Shown one piece after another: positions 8,258 to 13,870 of a stretch of DNA of 19,970 bases. The stretch is from an uncultured Clostridium sp. (GTDB lineage: Bacteria > Bacillota > Clostridia > TANB77 > CAG-508). The notes below the pieces were generated by a model. It saw nothing but the letters and a program-made list of their open reading frames with translations, ran no database searches and had not been told where the DNA came from. The DNA lies in the NCBI GenBank assembly GCA_900553985.1, contig USFW01000030.1:1-19970 (forward strand). The letters run 5' to 3'. The translations under genes and the position numbers were made by a program. Each line of letters begins with the position of its first letter. Positions within the stretch are counted from its first letter, which is position 1.

Positions 8258-8875
8258 TTATTTTATTTTTCTTAAAATCAAAGTTAATTCAGCATTATTA
8301 TTATATTCTTGCATAGCTTCAAGAATATCTATATCATAATTATCAAATTCTTTCGTTCCACTTTTAATATCTTCCCTTTCTAAAATAATATCTTTTAATA
8401 TTTTTTTATCTTTGTCAGATATTTTTTCAAATTCTTTTATTAACTCATCAACTGTTAATTTATAGATATAATTTTTATATTCTTCGAGTTTCTTTTCTTT
8501 CGCTTTTTCTTGTAATATAAATATTTCTTGCATTCTCTTTTTATGTTCTTCTGTAATCTCAGCTTTAACAACAGTTCCTGTTCCTGAAACAAGAATAGAG
8601 CTTCTGCCTTTTCCTGTAATTTCGTTATAATTTATTCTAAGTCCTATTACAGCATTACCACCCATTTCTTTTGCCCTAGTTTCCAATCTTTTATTTAAAA
8701 TATCTTTAGCTTCATCAAATGTATTTTTATAAATAGAACTTTCACCACCAAAAGTATCCGCTATTTGAAAAAACTCTACAACTCCGTTTATCCCAAAAGT
8801 TACTGTTTCAGAAACATATCCCAAATATTCTTGTATTTCATATCCTGAAATAGTTTCAGTTGTAACCATTAACAT
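8258..8875 (-). CDS. YbjQ/DUF74-like (putative heavy-metal-binding) domain protein with helical C-terminal extension
   Basis: 205 aa. Residues 1 to about 108 resemble the YbjQ/DUF74 fold: a VTTETISGYEIQEYLGYV start, a GGESSIYKNTFDEAKDIL helix, the conserved GGNAVIGLRINYNEI block, and a final ILVSGTGTVVK strand. The remaining 95 residues are a Lys/Glu-rich helical extension not normal for this family, ending in ELTLILRKIK. YbjQ proteins form pentameric rings; their function is poorly known and the metal-binding label is mainly an annotation. The start is the ATG at 8875 with AGGAGG 6 bases upstream; ATG at 8869 is a weaker choice. It interrupts the tail operon between chaperone and tape measure genes, has its own candidate promoter (8907-8935) and its own terminator, and therefore looks like a moron gene rather than a tail component. 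Alternative: a tail accessory protein. Confidence 0.75.
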   Translation of the reverse strand: MLMVTTETISGYEIQEYLGYVSETVTFGINGVVEFFQIADTFGGESSIYKNTFDEAKDILNKRLETRAKEMGGNAVIGLRINYNEITGKGRSSILVSGTGTVVKAEITEEHKKRMQEIFILQEKAKEKKLEEYKNYIYKLTVDELIKEFEKISDKDKKILKDIILEREDIKSGTKEFDNYDIDILEAMQEYNNNAELTLILRKIK

Positions 8876-8906
8876 AGTAAGCCTCCTTTAATCCTTTGTT
8901 AATTAA

Positions 8907-8935
8907 AGTGTAGCTTATATTATGCTAAAATTCAA
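8907..8935 (-). promoter_or_regulatory. Candidate sigma70 promoter for the YbjQ-like moron gene
   Basis: Minus strand TTGAAT (8935-8930), 17-bp spacer, TACACT (8912-8907). Each box matches 4 of 6 consensus positions, and the expected start is about 25 bases before the AGGAGG of the YbjQ-like gene. The match is moderate and AT-rich DNA gives chance hits, but the position is right, and the gene also has its own terminator. Confidence 0.4.
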
Positions 8936-8982
8936 GTCTCCTCAGACAATTATTCAGTTTCCAATGTTCAAAAAAGTTTTAA

Positions 8983-9011
8983 TTTACTTTTTGTATTTTT
9001 TTTAGTAAAAT
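8983..9011 (+). promoter_or_regulatory. Candidate plus-strand promoter of the 29-aa membrane peptide
   Basis: TTTACT (8983-8988), 17-bp spacer, TAAAAT (9006-9011), with a second possible -10 TATACA overlapping at 9011-9016. It is the only plausible start for the plus-strand transcript that ends at the terminator 9270-9295. It is divergent from the candidate promoter at 8907-8935, about 48 bp away. A perfect 10-bp palindrome AGGTATACCT (9021-9030) lies just downstream of the expected transcription start (near 9018). Confidence 0.45.
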
Positions 9012-9020
9012 ATACACATA

Positions 9021-9159
9021 AGGTATACCTACCTCTAACGAGGGACGAAATGTAAGAAAATGTGTGATGATACAGGCTCTCAATTAATTTTGGGAGCTTG
9101 TTTCATGTTTATAAGGTTTCACACTCCTTGTAGACAGCAGAACTTACATTTCGGAGGTG
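9021..9159 (+). promoter_or_regulatory. Structured 5' UTR sequestering the Shine-Dalgarno of the 29-aa peptide
   Basis: Three nested stems can be read on the plus strand. The outer stem is CGAAATGTAAG (9046-9056) with CTTACATTTCG (9143-9153), 11 bp perfect. The middle stem is GTGTGA (9062-9067) with TCACAC (9119-9124). The inner stem is 9072-9081 with 9092-9101, 10 bp including two G-U pairs, loop 10. A small hairpin CCTC-TAAC-GAGG (9032-9043) sits near the 5' end. The outer stem ends at the first G of the Shine-Dalgarno GGAGGTG (9153-9159). The folding was read by eye; energies were not computed. Confidence 0.65.
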
Positions 9160-9164
9160 CTGAT

Positions 9165-9254
9165 ATGATTTACATCGAGAACATCAATATCACAGGAGAA
9201 ATATTTGTATTTATTACTGCAATTATCATCTTGTATATTTGTTTCAAGAAGTAA
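9165..9254 (+). CDS. 29-aa single-transmembrane peptide (candidate type I toxin or exclusion peptide)
   Basis: A short plus-strand gene: ATG at 9165, GGAGGTG with a 7-base gap from GGAGG, TAA at 9252-9254. The peptide has a polar start (MIYIENINITGE), an unbroken hydrophobic helix (IFVFITAIIILYI), and a short basic tail (CFKK). An in-frame upstream ATG at 9060 would give 64 aa but lacks a comparable ribosome binding site and runs through the UTR stems, so the short form is preferred. Its own promoter candidate (8983-9011) and a strong terminator (9270-9295) make it an independent unit of about 0.28 kb, antisense to the phage late transcript. Size, topology and sequestered start are typical of type I toxins; a superinfection-exclusion or holin-like peptide is an equally possible reading. 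No named family is recognised. Confidence 0.6.
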   Translation: MIYIENINITGEIFVFITAIIILYICFKK

Positions 9255-9269
9255 AGAAATACCACCTCA

Positions 9270-9295
9270 ACCCCCGTTGGGGGTACTTTTATTTT
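9270..9295 (+). terminator. Intrinsic terminator of the plus-strand 29-aa peptide transcript
   Basis: A perfect 6-bp stem ACCCCC (9270-9275) / GGGGGT (9279-9284) with loop GTT is followed by ACTTTTATTTT. The minus strand has no T-run after the stem, so it is directional for plus-strand transcription. It overlaps the stop codon of the convergent tail chaperone gene (9289-9291). Confidence 0.85.
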
Positions 9296-9882
9296 CTATC
9301 CAATATCTCAGTAATATTTTTAAATAGAGTAATGTCTCTTTGCTCTTCTCTATTTCTTCCTAAAATATCAATTACTTTTTTTCCGCCTAGAGCTGAATTA
9401 ATAATATTCAGTATTGCATTTGTATGTATAGCTTCTCTTTCAAGTTTTTTATAATCAGCTTCATAGATTAAATTAATATCCCAATAAGTCATGTCCAATA
9501 CTTCTTTCTGGGTATATCCTTTACTCATTAAAGTTGTTATAAGCTCTCTAAAATCAATTTTAACAGGCTCTTTTGCTTTCTCCGTTGATTTATACTCATT
9601 ACTTAAATAAAGCGGGTTTCCTGCCTGCTCAACAAGTTTTATAAGCAGTCTCATCATACCCTCAACACTTTCTTTTACGGCAGGATAACTATCTAAGAAA
9701 TTTGAAAATGATATTGTGTCATCTTGAATACAGCAGTAACATAATAAAAATATCGTGTCTAAATTGCCGTCATATGCTTTTTTAAAAGCCTCTTTTTCAT
9801 CTCCGATTAAATTATTTATTCTTATTCTTGCTCTAAGATTTAATTTGATAGGATAATTTTTGCCATTAATATTTAATTCCAT
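9289..9882 (-). CDS. Phage tail assembly chaperone
   Basis: 197 aa. Sits between the major tail protein and tape measure, the invariant site of the tail assembly chaperone. The N-terminal 100 residues start as a small beta unit (MELNINGKNYPIKLNLRARI) followed by helices, as in gpG-like chaperones. The second half (FRELITTLMSKGYTQKEVLDMTYWDINLIYEA) resembles the T-type portion normally reached by frameshifting. Here both parts are in one frame, and no in-phase slippery heptamer was found near the end. In known phages the chaperone coats the tape measure protein before tail tube polymerisation and is absent from virions. The convergent plus-strand terminator 9270-9295 overlaps its stop. Family call is from position and general pattern. 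Confidence 0.75.
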   Translation of the reverse strand: MELNINGKNYPIKLNLRARIRINNLIGDEKEAFKKAYDGNLDTIFLLCYCCIQDDTISFSNFLDSYPAVKESVEGMMRLLIKLVEQAGNPLYLSNEYKSTEKAKEPVKIDFRELITTLMSKGYTQKEVLDMTYWDINLIYEADYKKLEREAIHTNAILNIINSALGGKKVIDILGRNREEQRDITLFKNITEILDRK

Positions 9883-9945
9883 ATGTCCTCCTGTTTTTTA
9901 TATCTTCAAATCAAATTTATAAAATTTCATTAAAAGATATAAGGA

Positions 9946-9966
9946 AGAGGGGAAAAAATCCCCTCT
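9946..9966. terminator. Hairpin between major tail and tail chaperone genes
   Basis: A perfect 7-bp stem AGAGGGG (9946-9952) / CCCCTCT (9960-9966) with a 7-base A-rich loop lies in the 91-bp gap between the two tail genes. On the minus strand the downstream T-content is modest (TCCTTATATC then TTTT), so it would act as a weak attenuator setting the ratio of major tail protein to downstream genes. On the plus strand it is followed by AATTATTTTATTTTG, a better T-run, so it could also stop antisense transcripts. Direction unresolved. Confidence 0.55.
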
Positions 9967-9973
9967 AATTATT

Positions 9974-10777
9974 TTATTTTGTTTCAACCCAGACTTTCTT
10001 TTCAATCATTCCTGATTGTAGTTTTAATGAAGCTGTGTATGTAAGAGCATTATTTCCGTCTTGTGTTCCACTATGTGAAAATTCTCCAACTTTATAAACT
10101 CCCTCTACATAAGGAGTACCTGCTATTTTTAAAGCTCCATTTCTTACTTTTACAGTGTATTCTCCGTCAAAAGCAAAGTTCATTGTAGCGATTGAAGGAA
10201 ATCTTGGGTCATAATAACCTGTTATACCGTCAATTCCTGATGTTTTAAGCCCGCCAATAGCACTTTCATAACCGTTAGAATGTTTATTATTTGTATTGAT
10301 GTCATTTTGGCTTTCAGTTGAACTGAAATCAGTAATCTGTGCAACATCAATATATCCGTCATTCTCTAAAAGTATGCAGTTTGTATGAGATTTATCATCA
10401 GGTGCATATTTTAAAGTAACTTCTGTTTCAGTTATAGCAGTAACAGGGATAGCTTCCACAAGATTTGGATTTGCCATTCCTTTATAATCACCTTTAGTTG
10501 AAAGTTCTTTTAAAGTTGTATCTTTAAATAAGAAAGCTACAATATTTTTAGGACTTTCATTTTGAGGGAAACCTGTTCCTGTAAATTTAGTCTCATTTAC
10601 TGTTCCTGTAAGCATTTCCATTTTAGGTACTATAATCTTCATAGCTTCTGTATATTCAGACTTATCTTTTATTGTTTTATAAGTTTCCATTCCAATATAT
10701 AGACCTGCTCCGTTTGGTTGAATTTCCAAAAATCTCTCTTTTGCATTGTGTATCATTTCTTTGTTTGGCTCTAACAT
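9974..10777 (-). CDS. Major tail (tube) protein
   Basis: 267 aa, following the tail terminator and preceding the tail chaperone, as in siphoviruses. It is largely beta-rich. It contains the tube-protein style 'TNGYESAIGGLKTSGIDG...GYYDPRFPSIATMNFAFDGEYTVKVRNGALKIAGTPYVEGVYKVG' progression (short extracts: GGLKTSGIDGITGYYDP, EFSHSGTQDGNNAL). It ends in SGMIEKKVWVETK. In the family, subunits stack as hexameric rings to form the DNA conduit. ATG start with an AGGAGG-like site 6-8 bases upstream, one base after the preceding stop. A hairpin at 9946-9966 follows the gene, fitting the need for far more of this protein than of its downstream neighbours. Confidence 0.75.
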   Translation of the reverse strand: MLEPNKEMIHNAKERFLEIQPNGAGLYIGMETYKTIKDKSEYTEAMKIIVPKMEMLTGTVNETKFTGTGFPQNESPKNIVAFLFKDTTLKELSTKGDYKGMANPNLVEAIPVTAITETEVTLKYAPDDKSHTNCILLENDGYIDVAQITDFSSTESQNDINTNNKHSNGYESAIGGLKTSGIDGITGYYDPRFPSIATMNFAFDGEYTVKVRNGALKIAGTPYVEGVYKVGEFSHSGTQDGNNALTYTASLKLQSGMIEKKVWVETK

Positions 10778-11101
10778 TTATATTCCTCCTATTCTTAAAT
10801 TAATTGAATAATTATGTCTGTTTTGATATTCACCAAGATATTGATGATTAATACCAACACATTCCATTTTTTCCATAGCATTAATGATTTTATTTGCTAT
10901 ATCCCTGATTTTTTCATATCCGCCCTCTGTTGTAGATAAGCATATAAGTATTTGAACTTTCTCACCTTTTGTGTGCTTTGATGTTCTTTCAGAATAAGTA
11001 TTCGTTACATATATGCCACTTTCAGAAGTTTCAGAATATCCAAAATCAGCTATAATACCAAGATTTAAACCATTAATTTCTCTTACAATTTTACTTATCA
11101 T
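10778..11101 (-). CDS. Tail terminator / tail completion protein
   Basis: 107 aa. Gene order (after the gp10-like protein, directly before the major tail protein) marks this as the tail terminator that caps the tail tube and joins it to the head connector. The sequence has the expected mix: a long C-terminal helix (YEKIRDIANKIINAMEKM) and strands on both sides (GEKVQILICLSTT; NRHNYSINLRIGGI), as in gpU/gp17-like proteins. No catalytic motif is expected or seen. Its start overlaps the upstream gene by 11 bases, so translation is probably coupled. Assignment rests on size, fold pattern and position. Confidence 0.65.
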   Translation of the reverse strand: MISKIVREINGLNLGIIADFGYSETSESGIYVTNTYSERTSKHTKGEKVQILICLSTTEGGYEKIRDIANKIINAMEKMECVGINHQYLGEYQNRHNYSINLRIGGI

Positions 11102-11423
11102 TTTTGACCTCGTTTTTAATAAAGTCCTCTATTTTATGTTTTTCTTCTTCAAAAGGTCTTTCCATAAACTTTGCACCTGTCCCCTCTGTTGTATAATTAG
11201 TTTTAGGTATCTCATGGACATATACATTGTATGGAGCTATTGCCCCAGAGCTTATTATCTCGGCTTCAAGATTATTTTCATCTGCTTCTTTTACAGAAAT
11301 ACTTCTTCTTAGTTCTCCTGTATCCATTGGAGTAACATCTAATATTTTTCCGTATAGATGATTGGCAAATTTATTTAATGCCTTTGCTACTGCTTTATCC
11401 ATTTTTTTATCAATATTAGACAT
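11091..11423 (-). CDS. HK97 gp10-like head-tail connector / minor capsid protein
   Basis: 110 aa. Matches the HK97-gp10 pattern. There is an N-terminal helix (KAVAKALNKFANHLYGKI), then TPMDTGELRRSISV, in which the 'P.dTG.Lr.Si' motif is the family signature. A strand AIAPYNVYVHE is followed by the C-terminal KFMERPFEEEKHKIEDFI, with the conserved 'FM..a/P' feature. Members sit at the head-tail interface or tail top and are needed for joining heads to tails. It overlaps the upstream head-closure gene by 8 bases and the downstream tail terminator gene by 11, typical of a compact connector cluster. Confidence 0.8.
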   Translation of the reverse strand: MSNIDKKMDKAVAKALNKFANHLYGKILDVTPMDTGELRRSISVKEADENNLEAEIISSGAIAPYNVYVHEIPKTNYTTEGTGAKFMERPFEEEKHKIEDFIKNEVKNDK

Positions 11424-11772
11424 AATATATCCACTCTTCCGCAGGTTTTCTAATCTGTGTTATTTCTTCAAAAGTTATAATCTTTCTAGCCATGAGTGTA
11501 GGCTCTTCTCCAATTACAAGACCCTTTTCAATAAGAAATTCTTTTTTTACATCAATCAGTACAGGCAAAATAACATTTCCTGTTGAAGAAATACTATCTC
11601 CTGACATACTTCTTATAGTTCTGATTGAATTTTCCCATTTTCCTTTATAGGCTGTTTTCTTCCATTTTTTCAATGGTCTGCCTAAATCATCTTTCTCATC
11701 TGTAATAATATGTTCCCATACTGTTACATCATCAATGTTGTATCTTAAAAAGTTTCTTAAAGACATAAACAT
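11416..11772 (-). CDS. Head closure (head-tail stopper) protein, gp16-like
   Basis: About 118 aa. A small beta-barrel-like protein with the head-closure family look: a WEHIITDEKDDLGRPLKKWKKTAYKGKW segment shared in style with phage head-tail stopper proteins (read in parts: DDLGRPLKKW, AYKGKW), and a C-terminal IITFEEITQIRKPAEEWIYYV. In SPP1-type phages such proteins plug the portal channel until the tail joins. Start choice: GTG at 11775 overlaps the previous stop, but ATG at 11772 (TGATG arrangement) has AGGA 7 bases upstream and is preferred; ATG at 11766 is also possible. Assignment from position, size and pattern. Confidence 0.65.
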   Translation of the reverse strand: MFMSLRNFLRYNIDDVTVWEHIITDEKDDLGRPLKKWKKTAYKGKWENSIRTIRSMSGDSISSTGNVILPVLIDVKKEFLIEKGLVIGEEPTLMARKIITFEEITQIRKPAEEWIYYV

Positions 11773-12215
11773 CACTTAATCCTATATGAATTGCTGACAT
11801 ATTTTTCTATAAGTTTGTAGGCTTCCAAACTGTCAAAAGATATGTTTTTATATTTACCTAATACAGAATTATCAAATGTTACTGAAGCTGTCTTTTCACT
11901 TTGTGAAACAATACCTTTTTTAAACATTTCAAGTTCTTCACTGATTTTTCCAAGTGCCATATAATAGGCTTCTAAAGTACAACATAATTCAACCTCGAAA
12001 GGTATTTCATTTTGATAAAGAAGAGGGAATTTTAAATTCCCTTTCCCTGTACAAAATGTTTTTATATTAAGTTGCTCAATTTTTGATGTCGCTTTTATAA
12101 GGCTATATTCAAATTTTTCCTTATCTAAATCAGCAGTTTCTAAACCCTCAAGTTTTAAGTATTCAATAGCTTCGTCATAAGTAACATATGAATTTTTACC
12201 TTTTACAAGCACCAT
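11772..12215 (-). CDS. Head-tail adaptor (connector) protein, gp15/YqbG-like
   Basis: 147 aa, directly after the major capsid protein and before head closure, the usual place for the first head-tail adaptor that docks under the portal. Mostly helical: an N-terminal VTYDEAIEYLKLEG segment, typical of DnaT-like/gp15 adaptors, then FEYSLIKATSKIEQLNI. A central 'FPLLYQNEIPFEVELCCTLEAYYMAL' helix (extracts: EIPFEVELCCTLEAYYMAL) follows, where 'IP..ve.A..e.a' is common in this family. The C-terminal tail ends in AYKLIEKYVSNSYRIK. ATG start 13 bases after the capsid stop. Family call is moderate; role is supported by position. Confidence 0.7.
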   Translation of the reverse strand: MVLVKGKNSYVTYDEAIEYLKLEGLETADLDKEKFEYSLIKATSKIEQLNIKTFCTGKGNLKFPLLYQNEIPFEVELCCTLEAYYMALGKISEELEMFKKGIVSQSEKTASVTFDNSVLGKYKNISFDSLEAYKLIEKYVSNSYRIK

Positions 12216-12228
12216 AAATTACTCCTTT

Positions 12229-13206
12229 TTAAGCCATTCCACCTGTAGCAACAACTTTATGTTTTAAAGCTACAACTGAGATTTGTTTATTAGGATAAGC
12301 AGTCTCCCAGTTAGTTCCTTTGATTAATTCAACTGCAGGATTGATAATTTGGTCAGAAGCACCTTTCCATTTTGTTCCTCTTACATGGAAAATATGGTTC
12401 TTTCTGATTGTAATTCCCTCTTCTTCCATGTGTGGAATTTTACCAATCTCTAATGGATAGTTTTCTCCACCTCTACCATATGCAATAGCTCCTGCTGTAA
12501 AGATATATGTTGTATAAACATCAGATTTTGGTGCTAATGTATCATCAACAATAACTCTTTTATTTCCATAAAATTCAATAGGTAATCCTGTTTGGTCAGC
12601 AAAAGTTCTTGAAGTAATTAAATTTTGTTGTTTTAAAAGAGTATAAGTTGCTGAGTGCATTGCAATAGCCATCACTTGGTCTTGTCTATCTCCTAAAAGC
12701 CCTTGAGCTTCTATAAGAGCAGAAGCAGAGAATACAGCTTTTTCTCCCTCTAATTTAGAAATATCTAAAACATTTTTTGCCATACTTGTAGCTGCGAAAA
12801 CTCCCTCAAGAGTTTGTAATATTCTTTTTTGGTCTAAGTTCGCAATTTTGTGCATTACTTTTTGTCTAATAGCTTCCATTGCATTGCTTCCTGCAAGTTC
12901 TGAAGCTATTGATGAGCTACCAACTCTATAAACATCAAAACATTTTACATATACTTCTTTTTTAGCTGTAATTTTATTGAATGTAGGAAGTCCGCTATCT
13001 GTATCTTTTCTTTGCTCATAATCTCCGTCTAATTCGTCCCAATAAGGCATATTTCCAGTGTAACCACCTTGAGCGGCTAAAGTGTCAAATTCTGGTGTTC
13101 TTACCATTACCCCAGATTGATAAAAAGCATTTAATTCTAATGGGTCTTTATTTACATAACCTTTAAATATTTCTGGTACTATAACATCTGTAATTTTTGT
13201 TGACAT
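12229..13206 (-). CDS. Major capsid protein
   Basis: 325 aa, following the scaffold gene. The sequence matches the phage coat protein type found in many low-GC prophages: start MSTKITDVIVPEIFKGYV, then FYQSGVMV, GGYTGNMPYWDELDGDYEQR, and the long region with VGSSSIASELAGSNAMEAIRQKV. C-terminal features include a QQNLITSRTFADQTGLPIEF segment and GIPIRK-like GITIRKNHIFHVRGTKW. An HK97 fold is expected for the family, though I cannot model it. Forms the icosahedral shell on the separate scaffold. No prohead protease gene is present upstream, so maturation probably does not depend on a cleaved N-terminal delta domain. Ribosome binding site is AAGGAGATG before the ATG. Confidence 0.9.
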   Translation of the reverse strand: MSTKITDVIVPEIFKGYVNKDPLELNAFYQSGVMVRTPEFDTLAAQGGYTGNMPYWDELDGDYEQRKDTDSGLPTFNKITAKKEVYVKCFDVYRVGSSSIASELAGSNAMEAIRQKVMHKIANLDQKRILQTLEGVFAATSMAKNVLDISKLEGEKAVFSASALIEAQGLLGDRQDQVMAIAMHSATYTLLKQQNLITSRTFADQTGLPIEFYGNKRVIVDDTLAPKSDVYTTYIFTAGAIAYGRGGENYPLEIGKIPHMEEEGITIRKNHIFHVRGTKWKGASDQIINPAVELIKGTNWETAYPNKQISVVALKHKVVATGGMA

Positions 13207-13223
13207 TATTCATCATCTCCTTA

Positions 13224-13862
13224 TTAATAATCGTATCCTGTTTCTTTCATATATTGTTCAGCAAGTTCTTTATTTTCTTTAAATAACTCAACTTGTTTTT
13301 TTGTATCCCATGTATCTTTTGCCCATGGATTTACTTCATTTCCTTTTCCACTGTTTAATCCTGTTCCACTAGGTGCAGGCGGTGTAGGGTCTTTAGTTTC
13401 AAATAAAGAAGCAAATTTTGTTTTTAAACCTGCTACTTGTTCATCAAGACCTTTAATATTGAAATTATCATCAATAGTTACTTTTGATAAATCAATGTGT
13501 GGTTTTAAAAGCTCTGCTTTATCTCCCAATGCTCTTGCAATTTCATAATCTTTTAACTTAGCTCCGTATTTTTCAGCTTGTTCATTTAAAGAATTTTTAG
13601 AAATAAGTTCTATACCTAAATCTTCATCTTTAACATCTTTTAAATCTTTACCAAGTTTCTTAGATAAGAATTTCTTAGCATTTTCATTATAAAGTTTATC
13701 GCTGATTTTTTGAGACTTAGAAATATAATTCAATACTCCGTCATCTGTATATTCAGCCTGCTTTTCTTCCACCTTTACAAGATTTAATGCAACCAACCCT
13801 GTAAGAAGTTCTTGATTATCTTTGTTCTCCCCTATTAATCTTAATAGTTCTTTGATTTCCAT
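13224..13862 (-). CDS. Phage scaffolding protein (DUF4355/gp-type)
   Basis: 212 aa, between the minor head protein and the capsid gene. Highly charged and helical in the middle (KLYNENAKKFLSKKLGKDLK; KYGAKLKDYEIARALGDKAE). A Pro/Gly-rich linker follows (DPTPPAPSGTGLNSGKG), then a C-terminal NPWAKDTWDTKKQVELFKEN, a conserved capsid-binding end motif seen in scaffold proteins of this type. Scaffolds guide procapsid assembly and then leave the shell. Start MEIKELLRLIGENKDN at ATG 13862, 9 bases downstream of the preceding stop. No protease signature. Confidence 0.85.
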   Translation of the reverse strand: MEIKELLRLIGENKDNQELLTGLVALNLVKVEEKQAEYTDDGVLNYISKSQKISDKLYNENAKKFLSKKLGKDLKDVKDEDLGIELISKNSLNEQAEKYGAKLKDYEIARALGDKAELLKPHIDLSKVTIDDNFNIKGLDEQVAGLKTKFASLFETKDPTPPAPSGTGLNSGKGNEVNPWAKDTWDTKKQVELFKENKELAEQYMKETGYDY

Positions 13863-13870
13863 TTTTCCTC

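Noticed and set aside
9046..9153. 11-bp inverted repeats as ends of a small transposable element
   Set aside because: No target duplication is visible, and the right arm abuts a ribosome binding site with further nested stems inside, which fits RNA structure better.
9219..9247. Minus-strand promoter within the micropeptide gene that could drive a dedicated antisense RNA
   Set aside because: TTGAAA at 9247-9242 is present, but a good -10 (GATAAT) is only 14 bp away, and the 16-bp alternative TAATTG is weak; too uncertain to list.
9060..9254. 64-aa plus-strand frame as the moron gene product
   Set aside because: Its first 35 codons run through paired UTR stems, and the start lacks a good ribosome binding site; GGAGGTG correctly spaced before ATG 9165 supports the 29-aa form.
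9318..9324. TTTAAAA as a -1 frameshift site in the tail chaperone gene
   Set aside because: The zero frame reads TTT AAA AAT, so the heptamer is out of phase for X XXY YYZ slippage, and no useful second frame follows.
11013..11312. 99-aa plus-strand frame in the connector region (and similar plus-strand frames opposite other late genes)
   Set aside because: They lie opposite well-supported phage genes, lack ribosome binding sites and have composition expected for antisense of AT-rich coding DNA.
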